Of a DNA stretch of 64,000 bases, positions 28,737 to 39,817 are shown in pieces. This DNA comes from Cedecea colo (lineage in GTDB: Bacteria; Pseudomonadota; Gammaproteobacteria; Enterobacterales; Enterobacteriaceae): the NCBI RefSeq assembly GCF_011808225.1, contig NZ_SOYS01000003.1:1-64000 (forward strand). Direction: 5' to 3'. The first letter of the stretch is position 1. Every line of letters begins with the position of its first letter. The translations under genes were made by a program, and so were the position numbers. The notes below the pieces were generated by a model. The model saw only the letters and a list, made by a program, of their open reading frames with translations. It was not told where the DNA came from and did no database searches.

Positions 28737-29714
28737 ATGAGCGAAACGGCCACCTGGCAGCCGAGCGCATCCATCCCCAACCTGTTGAAACGCGCCGCTA
28801 TTATGGCGGAAATTCGGCGCTTTTTTGCCGACCGCGGCGTACTGGAGGTGGAAACCCCCTGCATGAGCCAGGCGACGGTAACCGATATTCATCTGGTCCC
28901 GTTTGAAACCCGTTTTGTTGGTCCCGGCCATTCTCAGGGCATCAATCTGTACCTGATGACCAGCCCGGAATACCATATGAAGCGCCTGCTGGCGGCGGGC
29001 GTTGGCCCGGTGTTCCAGCTTTGCCGTAGTTTCCGTAATGAAGAAATGGGACGCCATCACAATCCAGAATTCACCATGCTGGAGTGGTATCGCCCGCACT
29101 ATGACATGTACCGCCTGATGAATGAGGTGGACGATCTGCTGCAACAGGTTCTGGAATGCGGGGCCGCGGAGTCGCTTTCTTACCAGCAGGCTTTCCAGCG
29201 CCACCTGGAAATCGATCCATTATCGGCAGATAAAACGCTGCTGCGTGAAGCGGCGGCAAAACTCGATTTGAGTAACGTTGCCGATGAGGAAGAAGATCGC
29301 GATACGCTGCTGCAACTGCTGTTTACCATGGGCGTTGAACCGCACATCGGAAAAGATAAGCCCGCGTTTATCTATCACTTCCCGGCAAGCCAGGCGGCGC
29401 TTGCGCAAATCAGCACCGAAGATCACCGCGTGGCGGAGCGCTTTGAGGTTTACTTCAAAGGCATTGAACTGGCGAATGGGTTCCATGAACTGACCGACGC
29501 CCGCGAACAGCAGCAACGTTTCGAGCAGGATAATCGCAAGCGCGCGGCGCGCGGCTTAATGCAGCAGCCAATCGATGTGAATTTACTGGCGGCATTGACG
29601 GCGGGTCTGCCGGACTGTTCCGGCGTGGCGCTGGGCGTGGATCGTCTGATTATGCTGGCGCTGGGGGCTGAAAGCCTTGCTGACGTGCTGGCTTTTCCTG
29701 TAGACAGGGCCTGA
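28737..29714 (+). CDS. epmA: EF-P-lysine lysyltransferase EpmA
   Basis: A 325-residue paralogue of class II lysyl-tRNA synthetase without the anticodon-binding domain. It activates (R)-beta-lysine and attaches it to Lys34 of EF-P. The class II motifs are present (motif 2 [19 protein letters not shown], motif 3 [12 protein letters not shown]). Its substrate efp and partner epmB are 6 kb upstream. It ends at a hairpin shared with the convergent mscM. Confidence 0.98.
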   Translation: MSETATWQPSASIPNLLKRAAIMAEIRRFFADRGVLEVETPCMSQATVTDIHLVPFETRFVGPGHSQGINLYLMTSPEYHMKRLLAAGVGPVFQLCRSFRNEEMGRHHNPEFTMLEWYRPHYDMYRLMNEVDDLLQQVLECGAAESLSYQQAFQRHLEIDPLSADKTLLREAAAKLDLSNVADEEEDRDTLLQLLFTMGVEPHIGKDKPAFIYHFPASQAALAQISTEDHRVAERFEVYFKGIELANGFHELTDAREQQQRFEQDNRKRAARGLMQQPIDVNLLAALTAGLPDCSGVALGVDRLIMLALGAESLADVLAFPVDRA

Positions 29715-29721
29715 GGTTTTA

Positions 29722-29749
29722 ATGCCGCCCGCTCAGAAGAGGGCGGCAT
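29722..29749. terminator. Hairpin between convergent epmA and mscM
   Basis: A perfect 9-bp stem (ATGCCGCCC / GGGCGGCAT) with a 10-base loop. Neither side has a strong T-tract. It could serve both convergent genes. The yjeMNO genes found here in E. coli are absent. Confidence 0.55.
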
Positions 29750-29753
29750 ACTC

Positions 29754-32700
29754 TTACAAACTTCCCGGTGTCCGGCCAGAGGTTCCCGCCGACTTAATCG
29801 TTCTGCTGCGTGCACCGCCCATATTTTCCAGACGCATCTGGAACGGTGGGAACGGCAGTTCGATATCATGCTCGCGGAAGCCCTGCAGAATCAGCTGATG
29901 AATCTCGTGGCGCAGCGGCATACGGTGCCCCATCTCCGCGGCATAAATTCGCAATTCAAAAATCTGCACCCCCGCCTGTAAATCCACCAGGAACGCTTCC
30001 GGCTGCGGATTATCGATGACCAGCGAACAGCGTCTGGCGGCCTGCAGCAGTATTTTCGTCACTTCTTCGCTGTTTGCGTCCGACGGCGCAGGAACGGTGA
30101 GCACCACACGCGTTACGGAATCCGACAGCGACCAGTTGATAAACTGCTCGGTGATAAAGGCTTTGTTCGGCACGATAATCTCTTTGCGGTCCCAGTCGCT
30201 GATGGTGGTCGCACGCGTGTTTATCTTTGTGACGCTGCCGGTGAGATCGCGAATCGTCACGGTATCGCCAATACGAATCGGTTTTTCGAACAGAATAATC
30301 AGGCCGGAGATAAAGTTGGCGAAGATCTCCTGCAAACCAAAACCAAGCCCGACACCGAGCGCTGCGACCAGCCATTGCAGCTTCGACCATTCGATACCAA
30401 TCATCGAGAAGCCGACCAGCCCGCCAATCAGCAGCAGCAGATATTTAGTAATAGTGGTGATGGCGTAACCCGTGCCGGGCGTTAAATCCAGATGCTGTAA
30501 CAGCGCCAGTTCCAGCAGCGCGGGCAGGTTACGCACCAGTTGCATGGTGATGATAAACACCAGAATGGCTATCAGCACGGCACCGAGTGTAATCGGTTCA
30601 AGGCTTTCGACGCCCTGCACGGTTGAGGTGACATCCCACAGCGTGATGTTCTCAAGGAAGCCAAACGCAGAATGAATCTCCGACCACAGCACGATGACCG
30701 ACAGCAGCGCAATCAGCATCAGAATCGAGCGCACCAGGCGTAAGGACTGGGCGCTGATAGTGTCGAGATCGATTTCTGCTTCTTCCACCGCTTCTGCCGA
30801 CCCTTCCGTGCTGTGGACATACGCTGGCTCGTCTTCGCCGCGTGCGCGCTGGGCCAGGATCTCGGCACGGCGCTGTTTGGCGCGATCGAAGGCCAGACGG
30901 CGACGCTGGATAAGCATCCAACGGCGTATCACGTGATAAATCACCAGCAGCAGGAACCAGATGGCGACCGACGTTTCCAGGCGTGCCAGCAGGGCCTGCG
31001 CCGTTGCCAGATACCCCACGGCGGCGGCCAGGATGGCCGACAGCGGCGCGCAGAGCATCAGATTCCAGAGGATCCTGTTGACGACATTATCGCCGTTGCC
31101 CTGCTTATCCAGATACAGCGGGATACCCGCTCGCTTCAGGCTAAGCGTGACCAGCGCCAGCGCGCCGCAGATCAGAATGAAACACAGCCGCCCCAGCGAG
31201 CCGGAAAATTCACGATCGTTGAGATTGTCGAACATGATTAGCGCCATGATCAGCGGCACGATAAAACCGATGCTCATCAGGTAATAGCGCATGGCGCGGG
31301 CAACCCGTTCGCGTGGCCAACCAAAGTGCACGACAAACAAGCCCGTTGGGCGCGCAAAGGTGGCGCAAATCATCACCGCCCAAAGCAGCGGCACGGTGGC
31401 GGTGACGCCATCTCCGAAAGCGACGGCGATAGGGTAAGGCCACGCCTCCTGCAAGCCATACCCCAGCGTAGCCCAAAGAACGGGAAGCGGGGAGGCGACC
31501 AGGATTGACCAGAACAAGGTACGCAACGTTAAGGTGAAATGATCCTGGGTCACTTTGCCCACTTTGGCGCTGGAGCGCTCAAGGAAGGCGGTGAAGTGAC
31601 GGCGTGAACTGATGCTAAAGCCGACGAGAATCAGCGCGGCAAACAGCGGCAGCAGCGTAGCCCGGCTGGTCAGCATCATAAGAGTGGCGCTACCGAGCTG
31701 GCTAACGGTATCGAGCGAAACCAGGCGCCGCAGGTCCTGAAGGATTTCAACCGGCCAGGAGATCCCCATTGTGCTCACATCGGAAGTCCAGAACAGATAA
31801 CGGTGCGTAGCCTCGTTGACCTCTTTCAGCGCATCTTCAAGCTGGCTGTTTGCCACTTTTAGCTTGGTGAGTTCGAGAATCAGCGTATCGCCGCCCTGCA
31901 AAAGCGAGCTAAGCAGTTCACGCTGGGTGCGAAGCTGCGCTTCCAGAATATGATTTTGTTCGCTAGTCAGCTCGTTGCCGTCTGCCTGACGAAGCTGGCG
32001 TAGCTGCTGCTGTTTATTCAACAGATCTTCGTAATGCAGGCGCTGGACGCGTAGCTGGGCGAGTTCGGTATCCAACTGCTGCGGTTTTGGCATTTCCGGC
32101 AGCCGGGCGACCTGAGCGCGTAATGCTTCGCCCAGCACGTTGGAGACGCCCAGCCATTGGGATTGCTCGCGCAATGTATTGAGGGCCTGACGCACCTGAA
32201 GCGTCTGGCTGGTAGCCTGGCGCTGCTGCGAAGCTACCAGATCCATACGCTGTGCCTGCTGATTAAGCGCCTGGGAAAGTTCACGGTTATTCTTAAACTG
32301 CGCGACTAACGCTGGCGGCAGGTTCGCGCTGTTTTCAGCCAGCAATTCGGTGCTTTCCAGCGCGCGTTCGGCCTCTCGCTGACGCTGGCTGTTGAGCTGG
32401 TTACGCAGACTCTGAAGATAAGCGTCCAGCCGGGCGCTCTGTTTCTGCGCCAGTTCGGCTTGCAGGCGGGAAAGCTCCTGACGGTTGCTGGCGGAGAGCT
32501 GCGCCAGTTCCAGTTCGTCTACCTGCGCCTTCAGACGCGCCGACTCGGCCTGTAATGACAGATTTTGTGCCTGAATTAAGGGCGTGCCTGACGTTGGCTG
32601 TGTCCCGGCACGGCGCTCCATTTCGCTGAGCTGACGACGGGCATCGGTTTGCTGTTGAGGGAGCTGGCTAAGCGAGTCGGTAATTTCCCGCGTGCGTTCC

Positions 32701-33089
32701 TGCTCCTGCTGCGCGAGGCGGCTCTTATCCAGCAGCTGGCTGCTGACCTGGAGGATTTCCTGGTTTAGCTCATCGGTGGACAGGCCTTCCGGCACTTTCT
32801 GCGGCTCATCACGCAGGCTGGCAAGCTGCTGGCGCAGGCTTTGCGACAGCCTGGGGAAGTTATCAATAACCTGTTGATATTGTTTTGTTCGCTCAAGAGA
32901 GGCTTTGTGCTCTTCAAGCGCATTGAGGGCGGCCGTGAGCGTTTCCACAGTTTCAGCCTGGTTGGGCTGGTCCTTCGCGGATTTGGCTTGCTCAAGTTCC
33001 TGAGTTATCTGTTTCGCGTCAGGGAGCGTGGCGGCATACGCGCCCATGCTGAGGCACCAGGCCATCAGAAAAGTGATTATCAGGCGCAC
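29754..33089 (-). CDS. mscM: Miniconductance mechanosensitive channel MscM (YjeP)
   Basis: A 1111-residue inner-membrane channel that opens under membrane tension. A signal peptide (ending AYAATLPD) precedes about 450 residues of periplasmic, Gln/Leu-rich coiled coil. About eleven membrane segments follow, with the MscS-type pore and cytosolic beta domain (GLQEIFANFISGLIILFEKPIRIGDTV) near residues 880-1000. It is downstream of psd by about 57 bp on the same strand, as in E. coli, where the two form an operon. Confidence 0.97.
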   Translation of the reverse strand: MRLIITFLMAWCLSMGAYAATLPDAKQITQELEQAKSAKDQPNQAETVETLTAALNALEEHKASLERTKQYQQVIDNFPRLSQSLRQQLASLRDEPQKVPEGLSTDELNQEILQVSSQLLDKSRLAQQEQERTREITDSLSQLPQQQTDARRQLSEMERRAGTQPTSGTPLIQAQNLSLQAESARLKAQVDELELAQLSASNRQELSRLQAELAQKQSARLDAYLQSLRNQLNSQRQREAERALESTELLAENSANLPPALVAQFKNNRELSQALNQQAQRMDLVASQQRQATSQTLQVRQALNTLREQSQWLGVSNVLGEALRAQVARLPEMPKPQQLDTELAQLRVQRLHYEDLLNKQQQLRQLRQADGNELTSEQNHILEAQLRTQRELLSSLLQGGDTLILELTKLKVANSQLEDALKEVNEATHRYLFWTSDVSTMGISWPVEILQDLRRLVSLDTVSQLGSATLMMLTSRATLLPLFAALILVGFSISSRRHFTAFLERSSAKVGKVTQDHFTLTLRTLFWSILVASPLPVLWATLGYGLQEAWPYPIAVAFGDGVTATVPLLWAVMICATFARPTGLFVVHFGWPRERVARAMRYYLMSIGFIVPLIMALIMFDNLNDREFSGSLGRLCFILICGALALVTLSLKRAGIPLYLDKQGNGDNVVNRILWNLMLCAPLSAILAAAVGYLATAQALLARLETSVAIWFLLLVIYHVIRRWMLIQRRRLAFDRAKQRRAEILAQRARGEDEPAYVHSTEGSAEAVEEAEIDLDTISAQSLRLVRSILMLIALLSVIVLWSEIHSAFGFLENITLWDVTSTVQGVESLEPITLGAVLIAILVFIITMQLVRNLPALLELALLQHLDLTPGTGYAITTITKYLLLLIGGLVGFSMIGIEWSKLQWLVAALGVGLGFGLQEIFANFISGLIILFEKPIRIGDTVTIRDLTGSVTKINTRATTISDWDRKEIIVPNKAFITEQFINWSLSDSVTRVVLTVPAPSDANSEEVTKILLQAARRCSLVIDNPQPEAFLVDLQAGVQIFELRIYAAEMGHRMPLRHEIHQLILQGFREHDIELPFPPFQMRLENMGGARSRTIKSAGTSGRTPGSL

Positions 33090-33146
33090 GTCAGTACCTT
33101 TATTTGAACCAGGCCGCAGTGGCGGCTGCGGCCTGGGAATAACGCA

Positions 33147-34112
33147 TTAACTTTCGGGTTTGTCTTCCACCAGCGGGCTGGCTTCCAGTTCGGCTTCGAT
33201 TTCCGCCTGCGGAATAACGCTTGCCGGCACCTCTGGCTCGACCATAGTTTCAGTGGAAACGGCCAGCGGCTCGCCAATTTTGGTTACCGACAGGCTTTGT
33301 AGCTGTTCGGCCAGCTTAACTTTCCCTGGTGCGAACAGGTTAATAACGGTTGAGCCCAGCTTAAAGCGGCCCATTTCCTGGCCTTTAAGCAGCGCAATGG
33401 AGCCTTCGCTTTCGCCAGCAGGCCACGTCCAGCGCTTGATGACGCCCTCACGCGGTGGCGTTATGGTGCCCGCCCATACGGTTTCAATGCTACCTACAAT
33501 GGTTGCGCCCACCAGAATTTGCGCCATTGGGCCAAACTCGGTATCGAACAGGCAGATCACGCGTTCGTTACGCGCAAACAGGTTAGGAACGTTTTGTGCA
33601 GTCAGGTGGTTTACAGAGAACAGATCGCCCGGAACGTAGATCATTTCGCGCAGGATACCGTTGCACGGCATATGTACGCGGTGGTAGTCACGTGGCGACA
33701 GGTAAGTGGTAACAAAGCTGCCGTTACGGAACAGATCTGCCATCAGGTAGTTACCCGCCAGCAGCGCTTCCAGACTGTAGTTATGTCCTTTGGCCTGCAG
33801 AATTTTATCTTCTTCAATGCGGCCAAGCTGGCTGATTACGCCATCGGCGGGCATCACAAGGATATTCGGGTCGGTATTGACCGGGCGAACCTCGTCACGC
33901 AGCGGACGTACGAAAAAATCGTTGAAGGTACGATAGCTTGCGGTATCCGGCTTCTGTGCTTCTGCCATGTTGACCTTGTAGTACTTCACGAACAGGTCGA
34001 TTACCAGTTTGGTCAACCAGCCTGCACGTTTACTTGCGCCCCAGCCCGCGAGGCGGGTCAGCCAGAGTTTCGGCAGAATATATTGCAGCGAAAGTTTGAT
34101 GTTATCTAACAA
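33147..34112 (-). CDS. psd: Phosphatidylserine decarboxylase proenzyme
   Basis: It makes phosphatidylethanolamine at the inner membrane. It starts with TTG at 34112 behind GGAGG, giving 321 residues aligned with the E. coli start (E. coli has ATG at that codon); the upstream ATG at 34154 would add 14 residues not found in the family. The LGST motif near residue 252 is the self-cleavage site that creates the pyruvoyl group. The acidic, Glu-rich C-terminal tail is as in E. coli. Confidence 0.96.
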   Translation of the reverse strand: MLDNIKLSLQYILPKLWLTRLAGWGASKRAGWLTKLVIDLFVKYYKVNMAEAQKPDTASYRTFNDFFVRPLRDEVRPVNTDPNILVMPADGVISQLGRIEEDKILQAKGHNYSLEALLAGNYLMADLFRNGSFVTTYLSPRDYHRVHMPCNGILREMIYVPGDLFSVNHLTAQNVPNLFARNERVICLFDTEFGPMAQILVGATIVGSIETVWAGTITPPREGVIKRWTWPAGESEGSIALLKGQEMGRFKLGSTVINLFAPGKVKLAEQLQSLSVTKIGEPLAVSTETMVEPEVPASVIPQAEIEAELEASPLVEDKPES

Positions 34113-34190
34113 AGTAGCCTCCTGGCTAAATATTCCCACTGAGGGCCTATACACAAAGGGGGGCGATTCTAGCGATGCCCGGCTTAAATG

Positions 34191-35246
34191 TCAGTTATCC
34201 GTTTCAGAAAAGTTTTTGCGCGTTTTTACCTGCGCCATGCTTTCCAGAATGCGATGGTAGTTTTCGAAGCGGGACTCGGCAATTTCCCCGCGCTCTACCG
34301 CTTCGCGCAGCGCACAACCCGGATCGTTGTCGTGGCGGCAGTCACGATATTTGCAACGGCCTAAATAGTCATGGAATTCGACAAAGCCATGGGTGATTTG
34401 TTCCGGCTCTAAATGCCACAGGCCAAATTCGCGCACGCCCGGGGAGTCGATAACATCGCCGCCGCCCGGAAAGTGATACAGGCGCGAAGCGGTGGTCGTA
34501 TGCTGGCCCAGGCCTGAGTTATCAGAGACATCGTTCACGAGTATCTGCTCGTCTTTAAAACCAAGCAGGTTGTTCAGCAGGCTGGATTTGCCCACGCCCG
34601 ACTGTCCGGCAAAGATGCTGACGCGGCCAACGAGCGCTTCTTCCAGCTCTTTTAACCCTTCCGCTTTATGGCTGGACACCAGCAAAACGCGATAGCCGAT
34701 TTTACGGTAGATATCCATTTGCTCATTAACGAATGCCAGACCTTCTTCATCCAGCAGATCGGTTTTGTTGAGCACCAGCAGCGGCTCAACGTCCAGCGTT
34801 TCGCAGGCCACTAAATAACGGTCAATAATATTTAAAGAGAGTTCCGGTAAAATCGCGGAAACAATAATGATTTGGTCAATATTGGCGGCGATAGGTTTTA
34901 CACCGTCGTAGAAGTCCGGGCGCGTCAGGACGGAAGTACGTTCGTGTACCGCATCGACAATGCCTTTAATCGTGACGCCAACGGCCGCCTCTTTTGCCGG
35001 GCGCCAGACTACGCGGTCGCCTGTTACCAGCGAGCGTATGGTGCGGCGGATGTTGCAGCGGTGCACTTCGCCTTCAGGCGATTCGACATCCGCATGCTGG
35101 CCAAAGCGGCTGATTACGCGGCCATCGCGGGGTTCGCCAAACTGAGAGTCATCGGGATCGGCTTTCTCCACGGTCTGTTTAAGCCGACGCTGGTGGTTTG
35201 CTTTAACCCGGCGCTGCTGTCCTTTGGAGAGTTTATTTTTGCTCAA
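34191..35246 (-). CDS. rsgA: Ribosome small-subunit GTPase RsgA
   Basis: A late 30S maturation GTPase. It starts with TTG at 35246 behind GGAG, giving 351 residues that align with the E. coli start ([12 protein letters not shown]). The GTPase is circularly permuted: NKTD (G4) comes before the P-loop GQSGVGKSS (G1) and DSPGVREFG (G3). An N-terminal OB fold precedes it, and a C-terminal zinc site ([14 protein letters not shown]) follows it. It is upstream of psd and divergent from orn. Confidence 0.97.
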   Translation of the reverse strand: MSKNKLSKGQQRRVKANHQRRLKQTVEKADPDDSQFGEPRDGRVISRFGQHADVESPEGEVHRCNIRRTIRSLVTGDRVVWRPAKEAAVGVTIKGIVDAVHERTSVLTRPDFYDGVKPIAANIDQIIIVSAILPELSLNIIDRYLVACETLDVEPLLVLNKTDLLDEEGLAFVNEQMDIYRKIGYRVLLVSSHKAEGLKELEEALVGRVSIFAGQSGVGKSSLLNNLLGFKDEQILVNDVSDNSGLGQHTTTASRLYHFPGGGDVIDSPGVREFGLWHLEPEQITHGFVEFHDYLGRCKYRDCRHDNDPGCALREAVERGEIAESRFENYHRILESMAQVKTRKNFSETDN

Positions 35247-35358
35247 TCTTACTGGCTCCTGGTCGCCCCTGATGGGCAAAACCTCTATGATACACACTAT
35301 TTTATACGAATTAACTCATCTGTCGGATGGGCGACGTGCGAGAAGGGTGGAAAATAGC

Positions 35359-35904
35359 ATGAGTGGAAACGAAAACAATCTGATTTGGATTGATTTAGAA
35401 ATGACCGGCCTGGATCCCGAGCGGGATCGCATAATTGAAATTGCCACTCTGGTGACCGACGCCAGGCTGAATATTCTCGCTGAAGGACCGACGATTGCGG
35501 TTCATCAGTCAGACGAGCAGCTTGCGTTGATGGATGACTGGAACGTTCGTACCCATACCGGGAGTGGCCTGGTTGAGCGCGTTAAGGCAAGCAAGCTGGA
35601 CGATCGGGCGGCAGAACTGGCGACCATCGCATTTTTGCAGCAGTGGGTACCGGCGGGCACGTCGCCTATTTGCGGTAACAGCATCGGCCAGGATCGCCGC
35701 TTCTTGTTTAAATATATGCCGGAGCTGGAAGCTTACTTCCATTACCGTTACCTCGATGTCAGCACGCTTAAAGAGCTGGCCAGGCGCTGGAAGCCTGAAA
35801 TTCTTCTCAATTTCAAAAAGCAGGGTACGCATCAGGCGATGGACGATATCCGCGAGTCGGTGGCGGAGCTGGCATATTATCGCGAGAATTTTATTAAGCT
35901 TTAA
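35359..35904 (+). CDS. orn: Oligoribonuclease
   Basis: A 181-residue DEDDh 3'-5' exonuclease that degrades di- to pentaribonucleotides, the last step of mRNA decay. DLEMTG near the N-terminus and [10 protein letters not shown] near the C-terminus carry the metal and catalytic residues. The start at 35359 gives the E. coli length; an earlier in-frame start at 35224 lies within the divergent rsgA. Confidence 0.98.
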   Translation: MSGNENNLIWIDLEMTGLDPERDRIIEIATLVTDARLNILAEGPTIAVHQSDEQLALMDDWNVRTHTGSGLVERVKASKLDDRAAELATIAFLQQWVPAGTSPICGNSIGQDRRFLFKYMPELEAYFHYRYLDVSTLKELARRWKPEILLNFKKQGTHQAMDDIRESVAELAYYRENFIKL

Positions 35905-35914
35905 ACTCAACGCG

Positions 35915-35955
35915 ACCCATTATGACCTTCTCTGCACAAGGAGGTCATAATGGGT
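35915..35955. repeat. Long perfect inverted repeat after orn
   Basis: Arms of 14 bp (ACCCATTATGACCT / AGGTCATAATGGGT) with a 13-base loop sit 10 bp past the orn stop. It is followed by GGATTTTAAA rather than a strong T run. It may act as orn terminator or as an mRNA 3'-end stabiliser. Confidence 0.6.
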
Positions 35956-36044
35956 GGATTTTAAACGAAAAGAGCATAAAATAATCATCTTGCCGCTTAA
36001 ATCGCCATTCAAACTTAATTTATGAAAAAAACGGTTTGCAGGGC

Positions 36045-36072
36045 TTGCGACAAAAACGATTTCTCGTATAAT
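36045..36072 (+). promoter_or_regulatory. Promoter of the tRNA-Gly cluster
   Basis: A -35 TTGCGA and a perfect -10 TATAAT are spaced by 16 bp. The GC-rich discriminator GCGCCTCCC points to stringent control. The first tRNA begins about 40 bp downstream. Confidence 0.88.
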
Positions 36073-36113
36073 GCGCCTCCCGTACCGATGCAGAATTTGC
36101 AGCGTTACGCTTA

Positions 36114-36189
<76 letters not shown>

Positions 36190-36226
36190 AAATTTGATCT
36201 GGCTTTCACAGCCATGCACCACCCAA

Positions 36227-36302
<76 letters not shown>

Positions 36303-36338
36303 AAATTTGATTGGCTTTCACAGCCACGCACCACCCAA

Positions 36339-36414
<76 letters not shown>

Positions 36415-36685
36415 GATTCTTATCTCCAGTACAAATTATCCACAGCGCCAAAGGGCGGCAGTGGTGGTTTTCTGCGTTGCTGACAAACTCCTGTAAACAG
36501 AGTTATCCACAAGCGGCATGGTTTCCCTTTGTCGGTTAAGAGATGAATAAGTATTACAGGATTATGTTAACTGATTGATTAAGCGCGAACTATTTTCATG
36601 CCAAAATGTTAATATCGTCGCCGGAAGCTTTTCTTACAGTTGAATGACAAGGACTTTTTATTTTTATCCACAGCCTGTGGACATA
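36415..36685. other. Region between tRNA-Gly cluster and queG
   Basis: A 271-bp AT-rich gap with three TTATCCACA-like motifs (36438, 36503, 36664), which resemble DnaA boxes. They are scattered, without an origin context, and no gene is seen. Confidence 0.4.
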
Positions 36686-37825
36686 TCAGGCATCCCGCTT
36701 TAATCCCTTTTCAATGACGCGAACCAGCCTTTGTTTTTGAGGTAGCTGTACCTCCACTTCGTTCGCGCTTCGCCTGGTTAATTGTTGCGCAATCGCCCAG
36801 TCAATATGCTCATCAAGCAGCGGGTGTTCGCCTTTGCGCTGCTGTAACGCGTTAAGATGCGCTTCATGCCAGGGAGCATTCCCCAGCGCCACGGCGATGT
36901 TACGCAGCCAGCGTAAATGGCCAATGCGGCGAATGGCCGACCCTTCCGTCACTTTCAGAAAATGCGCTTCGCTCCAGGCGAACAGTTCAACCAGCGGCGG
37001 AGCGTGTAATGCGCGTCTTGGGCTGAAATCATCTTCGTTGGTTAACTGCGAAAAACGATTCCACGGGCAAATGAGCTGACAGTCATCACAGCCGTAAATG
37101 CGGTTGCCAATCAGCGGCCTGAACTCTTCCGGGATTGCTCCTTCCAGCTCAATCGTCAGGTAGGAAATGCAGCGGCGCGCATCGACGGTATAAGGTTCCA
37201 CAATCGCCCCGGTGGGGCAGATGGTCATGCAGGCCACGCAGCGTCCGCACTCTTCTTCCACCGGCTGGTCTACCGGCAATGGAATATCAACCAGCAGTTC
37301 GCCAAGGAAGAAGAACGAGCCCGCGTCGCGGCTGAGAATAAGTGAGTGCTTACCTGTCCAGCCAAGCCCGGCTTTTTCGGCCAGCGGGCGTTCAAGAATG
37401 GGCGCGGAATCCACAAAAGGTCTAAAATTCAGCGTAGAGCAGTGGGACTGAATTAACTCGCCCAGTTTTTTCAGCCGGTTACGCAGCAGCTTATGGTAGT
37501 CGCGCCCGAGAGCGTAACGGCTGACGTATCCGAGACTGGGGTTTTTCAGGGTTGAGGCAAACGCGGCGTTAGCCGGGAGATAATTCATCCTCACGCTAAC
37601 CACACGCAGCGTGCCGGGAAGCAGTTCGTGAGGCCGCGCGCGCATCATGCCGTGGCGCGCCATCCATTCCATCTCGCCGTGGTATTGTTTATCCAGCCAT
37701 GCCTGGAGCTTTGGCTCGCTGGCGGTGAGATCGGTATCGGCAATACCCACCTGCTGGAAGCCGAGCTCATTGCCCCACCGTTTGATATTTTGCGCTAACT
37801 GATTGAGATCGAGGGGCTGTGACAT
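36686..37825 (-). CDS. queG: Epoxyqueuosine reductase QueG
   Basis: It performs the last step of queuosine synthesis in tRNA, reducing epoxyqueuosine with cobalamin and iron-sulfur clusters. A start at 37825 gives 379 residues, the E. coli length. Two [4Fe-4S] motifs are visible (CGRCVACMTICPTGA and CDDCQLICPW). The catalytic-domain PILERPLAEKAGLGWTGKHS segment is intact. The start codon shares CATG with the divergent nnr start. Confidence 0.97.
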   Translation of the reverse strand: MSQPLDLNQLAQNIKRWGNELGFQQVGIADTDLTASEPKLQAWLDKQYHGEMEWMARHGMMRARPHELLPGTLRVVSVRMNYLPANAAFASTLKNPSLGYVSRYALGRDYHKLLRNRLKKLGELIQSHCSTLNFRPFVDSAPILERPLAEKAGLGWTGKHSLILSRDAGSFFFLGELLVDIPLPVDQPVEEECGRCVACMTICPTGAIVEPYTVDARRCISYLTIELEGAIPEEFRPLIGNRIYGCDDCQLICPWNRFSQLTNEDDFSPRRALHAPPLVELFAWSEAHFLKVTEGSAIRRIGHLRWLRNIAVALGNAPWHEAHLNALQQRKGEHPLLDEHIDWAIAQQLTRRSANEVEVQLPQKQRLVRVIEKGLKRDA

Positions 37826-39350
37826 GACGGACCATAACGAGAAATTAACCGCCAAAAGTATACCACACTCCGTCTGGCTGGCGGACTGGCTGCGCAAAAC
37901 AGAAAAACAGGCCGCAGACAGTCTGGGGCTGACGCTGTACGAATTGATGCTAAGGGCGGGCGCGGCGTCGTTTACTCTTGCTCGCGAGCATTATCCTGAT
38001 ACCCATCACTGGCTGATAATATGCGGCCACGGCAATAACGGCGGCGATGGTTACGTTGTCGCTCGTCTGGCGCAGGCTGCCGGTATCACTGTGACCCTGC
38101 TTGCGCAGGAAAGCGATAAGCCGCTCCCGGAAGAGGCGGAGCAGGCGCGCGAAGCCTGGTTAAACGCCGGTGGAAAGATCCACGCGTCCGAGATTATCTG
38201 GCCGGAAGCTGTCGATCTTATCGTTGATGGATTGCTCGGTACCGGGCTTACCAGCGCCCCGCGGGAAAACATTGCCCAGCTAATCGATAAAGCAAACCAA
38301 CATTGTGCGCCGATTGTGGCGCTGGATATTCCTTCGGGTTTACTGGCCGATACCGGTGCTACGCCGGGCGCAGTCATTCATGCCAGCCACACGCTGACGT
38401 TTATCACCCTCAAGCCCGGATTGCTTACGGGACAAGCGAGGGATGTCGTCGGGGAGGTGCATTATCACGCCCTCGGGCTGGAATCCTGGCTGCACGAACA
38501 GAATGCACCGATTTCACGTTTCGACAGCAAGGATTTATCGCGCTGGCTTAAACCGCGCAAACCTGCGTCGCACAAAGGAAGCAACGGTCGGCTGGTGATT
38601 ATCGGCGGCGATCGCGGTACGGCGGGTGCGATTCGTATGGCGGGAGAGGCCGCACTGCGCGCCGGAGCAGGATTAGTTCGTGTTCTGACCCGCATGGAAA
38701 ATATCGCCCCGTTACTAACCGCTCGTCCAGAATTAATGGTTCATGAGCTCACGGCCACATCGCTTGAAGAGAGCCTGGAATGGGCGGACGTTATTGTCAT
38801 TGGGCCAGGGCTGGGCCAGCAGGAATGGGGTAAAAAAGCCCTGCAAAAAGTTGAGAACAGCCGCAAACCTATGCTGTGGGATGCAGATGCGCTTAACCTT
38901 CTGGCAATCAATCCCGATAAACGTCAGAATCGCATTATTACTCCTCATCCCGGTGAAGCCGCACGCCTGTTAAACTGCGCGGTGTCACAAATTGAGAGTG
39001 ACCGCTTACTTGCAGCCGACCGTCTGGTAAAACGTTATGGCGGTTGTGTGGTCTTAAAAGGTGCGGGTACGGTTGTGGCAAGCGATGATGGCGAATGTGG
39101 GCTGATCGATGTCGGCAACGCGGGCATGGGCAGCGGTGGAATGGGGGATGTGCTCTCAGGCATAATTGGGGCATTGCTGGCTCAGAAGCTTAGCCCGTAT
39201 GATGCAGCCTGCGCCGGCTGTGTTGCGCACGGCGCCGCAGCCGACGTTCTTGCCGATAAATATGGCACGCGCGGCATGCTCGCAGGCGATCTTTTTTCGA
39301 CGTTGTACCGTTTTGTTAACCCGGATTTGAAAACCAGAAACCATGATTAA
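37824..39350 (+). CDS. nnr: Bifunctional NAD(P)HX epimerase/dehydratase Nnr
   Basis: It repairs hydrated NADH and NADPH. It has 508 residues from ATG 37824. The N-terminal YjeF epimerase domain carries [14 protein letters not shown]. The C-terminal ribokinase-like ADP-dependent dehydratase domain carries [12 protein letters not shown] and [16 protein letters not shown]. It is first gene of the nnr-tsaE-amiB-mutL-miaA-hfq-hflXKC superoperon, overlapping tsaE by 8 bp. Confidence 0.97.
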   Translation: MTDHNEKLTAKSIPHSVWLADWLRKTEKQAADSLGLTLYELMLRAGAASFTLAREHYPDTHHWLIICGHGNNGGDGYVVARLAQAAGITVTLLAQESDKPLPEEAEQAREAWLNAGGKIHASEIIWPEAVDLIVDGLLGTGLTSAPRENIAQLIDKANQHCAPIVALDIPSGLLADTGATPGAVIHASHTLTFITLKPGLLTGQARDVVGEVHYHALGLESWLHEQNAPISRFDSKDLSRWLKPRKPASHKGSNGRLVIIGGDRGTAGAIRMAGEAALRAGAGLVRVLTRMENIAPLLTARPELMVHELTATSLEESLEWADVIVIGPGLGQQEWGKKALQKVENSRKPMLWDADALNLLAINPDKRQNRIITPHPGEAARLLNCAVSQIESDRLLAADRLVKRYGGCVVLKGAGTVVASDDGECGLIDVGNAGMGSGGMGDVLSGIIGALLAQKLSPYDAACAGCVAHGAAADVLADKYGTRGMLAGDLFSTLYRFVNPDLKTRNHD

Positions 39351-39804
39351 TCGTGTTATCGCATTACCTGATGAAGCCGCAACGCTTGCGCTGGGCGCGC
39401 GCGTAGCGGCAGCCTGCAAAGGTGCAACCGTCATTTATCTTTACGGCGACCTCGGCGCGGGAAAAACCACGTTTAGCCGGGGATTCATGCAGGCGTTGGG
39501 CCATAAAGGGAACGTGAAAAGCCCAACTTACACCCTGGTTGAGCCTTACAGTCTCGACAATTTGATGGTGTACCATTTCGATCTGTACCGTCTGGCGGAC
39601 CCGGAAGAACTAGAGTTCATGGGGATTCGTGACTATTTTGCCAACGATGCAATTTGCCTTGTAGAGTGGCCGCAGCAGGGAAAAGGCGTTTTGCCGGAAC
39701 CTGATATCGAGCTGCACTTAAGCTACGAGGCGCAAGGGCGTGAGGCACGCATAACAGCAGTTTCCTCATCTGGTGATTCGTTACTGGCGCGGTTAGCCAA
39801 ATAA
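39343..39804 (+). CDS. tsaE: tRNA t6A biosynthesis ATPase TsaE
   Basis: A 153-residue P-loop protein ([14 protein letters not shown]) that works with TsaB, TsaD and TsaC in threonylcarbamoyladenosine formation at tRNA position 37. The [10 protein letters not shown] segment is typical. It is translationally coupled to nnr and precedes amiB by 13 bp. Confidence 0.98.
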   Translation: MINRVIALPDEAATLALGARVAAACKGATVIYLYGDLGAGKTTFSRGFMQALGHKGNVKSPTYTLVEPYSLDNLMVYHFDLYRLADPEELEFMGIRDYFANDAICLVEWPQQGKGVLPEPDIELHLSYEAQGREARITAVSSSGDSLLARLAK

Positions 39805-39817
39805 CAAGGATGACGGG

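Noticed and set aside
36438..36672. Replication origin suggested by TTATCCACA-like motifs
   Set aside because: Only a few scattered DnaA-box-like sequences, no AT-rich unwinding element or origin gene context.
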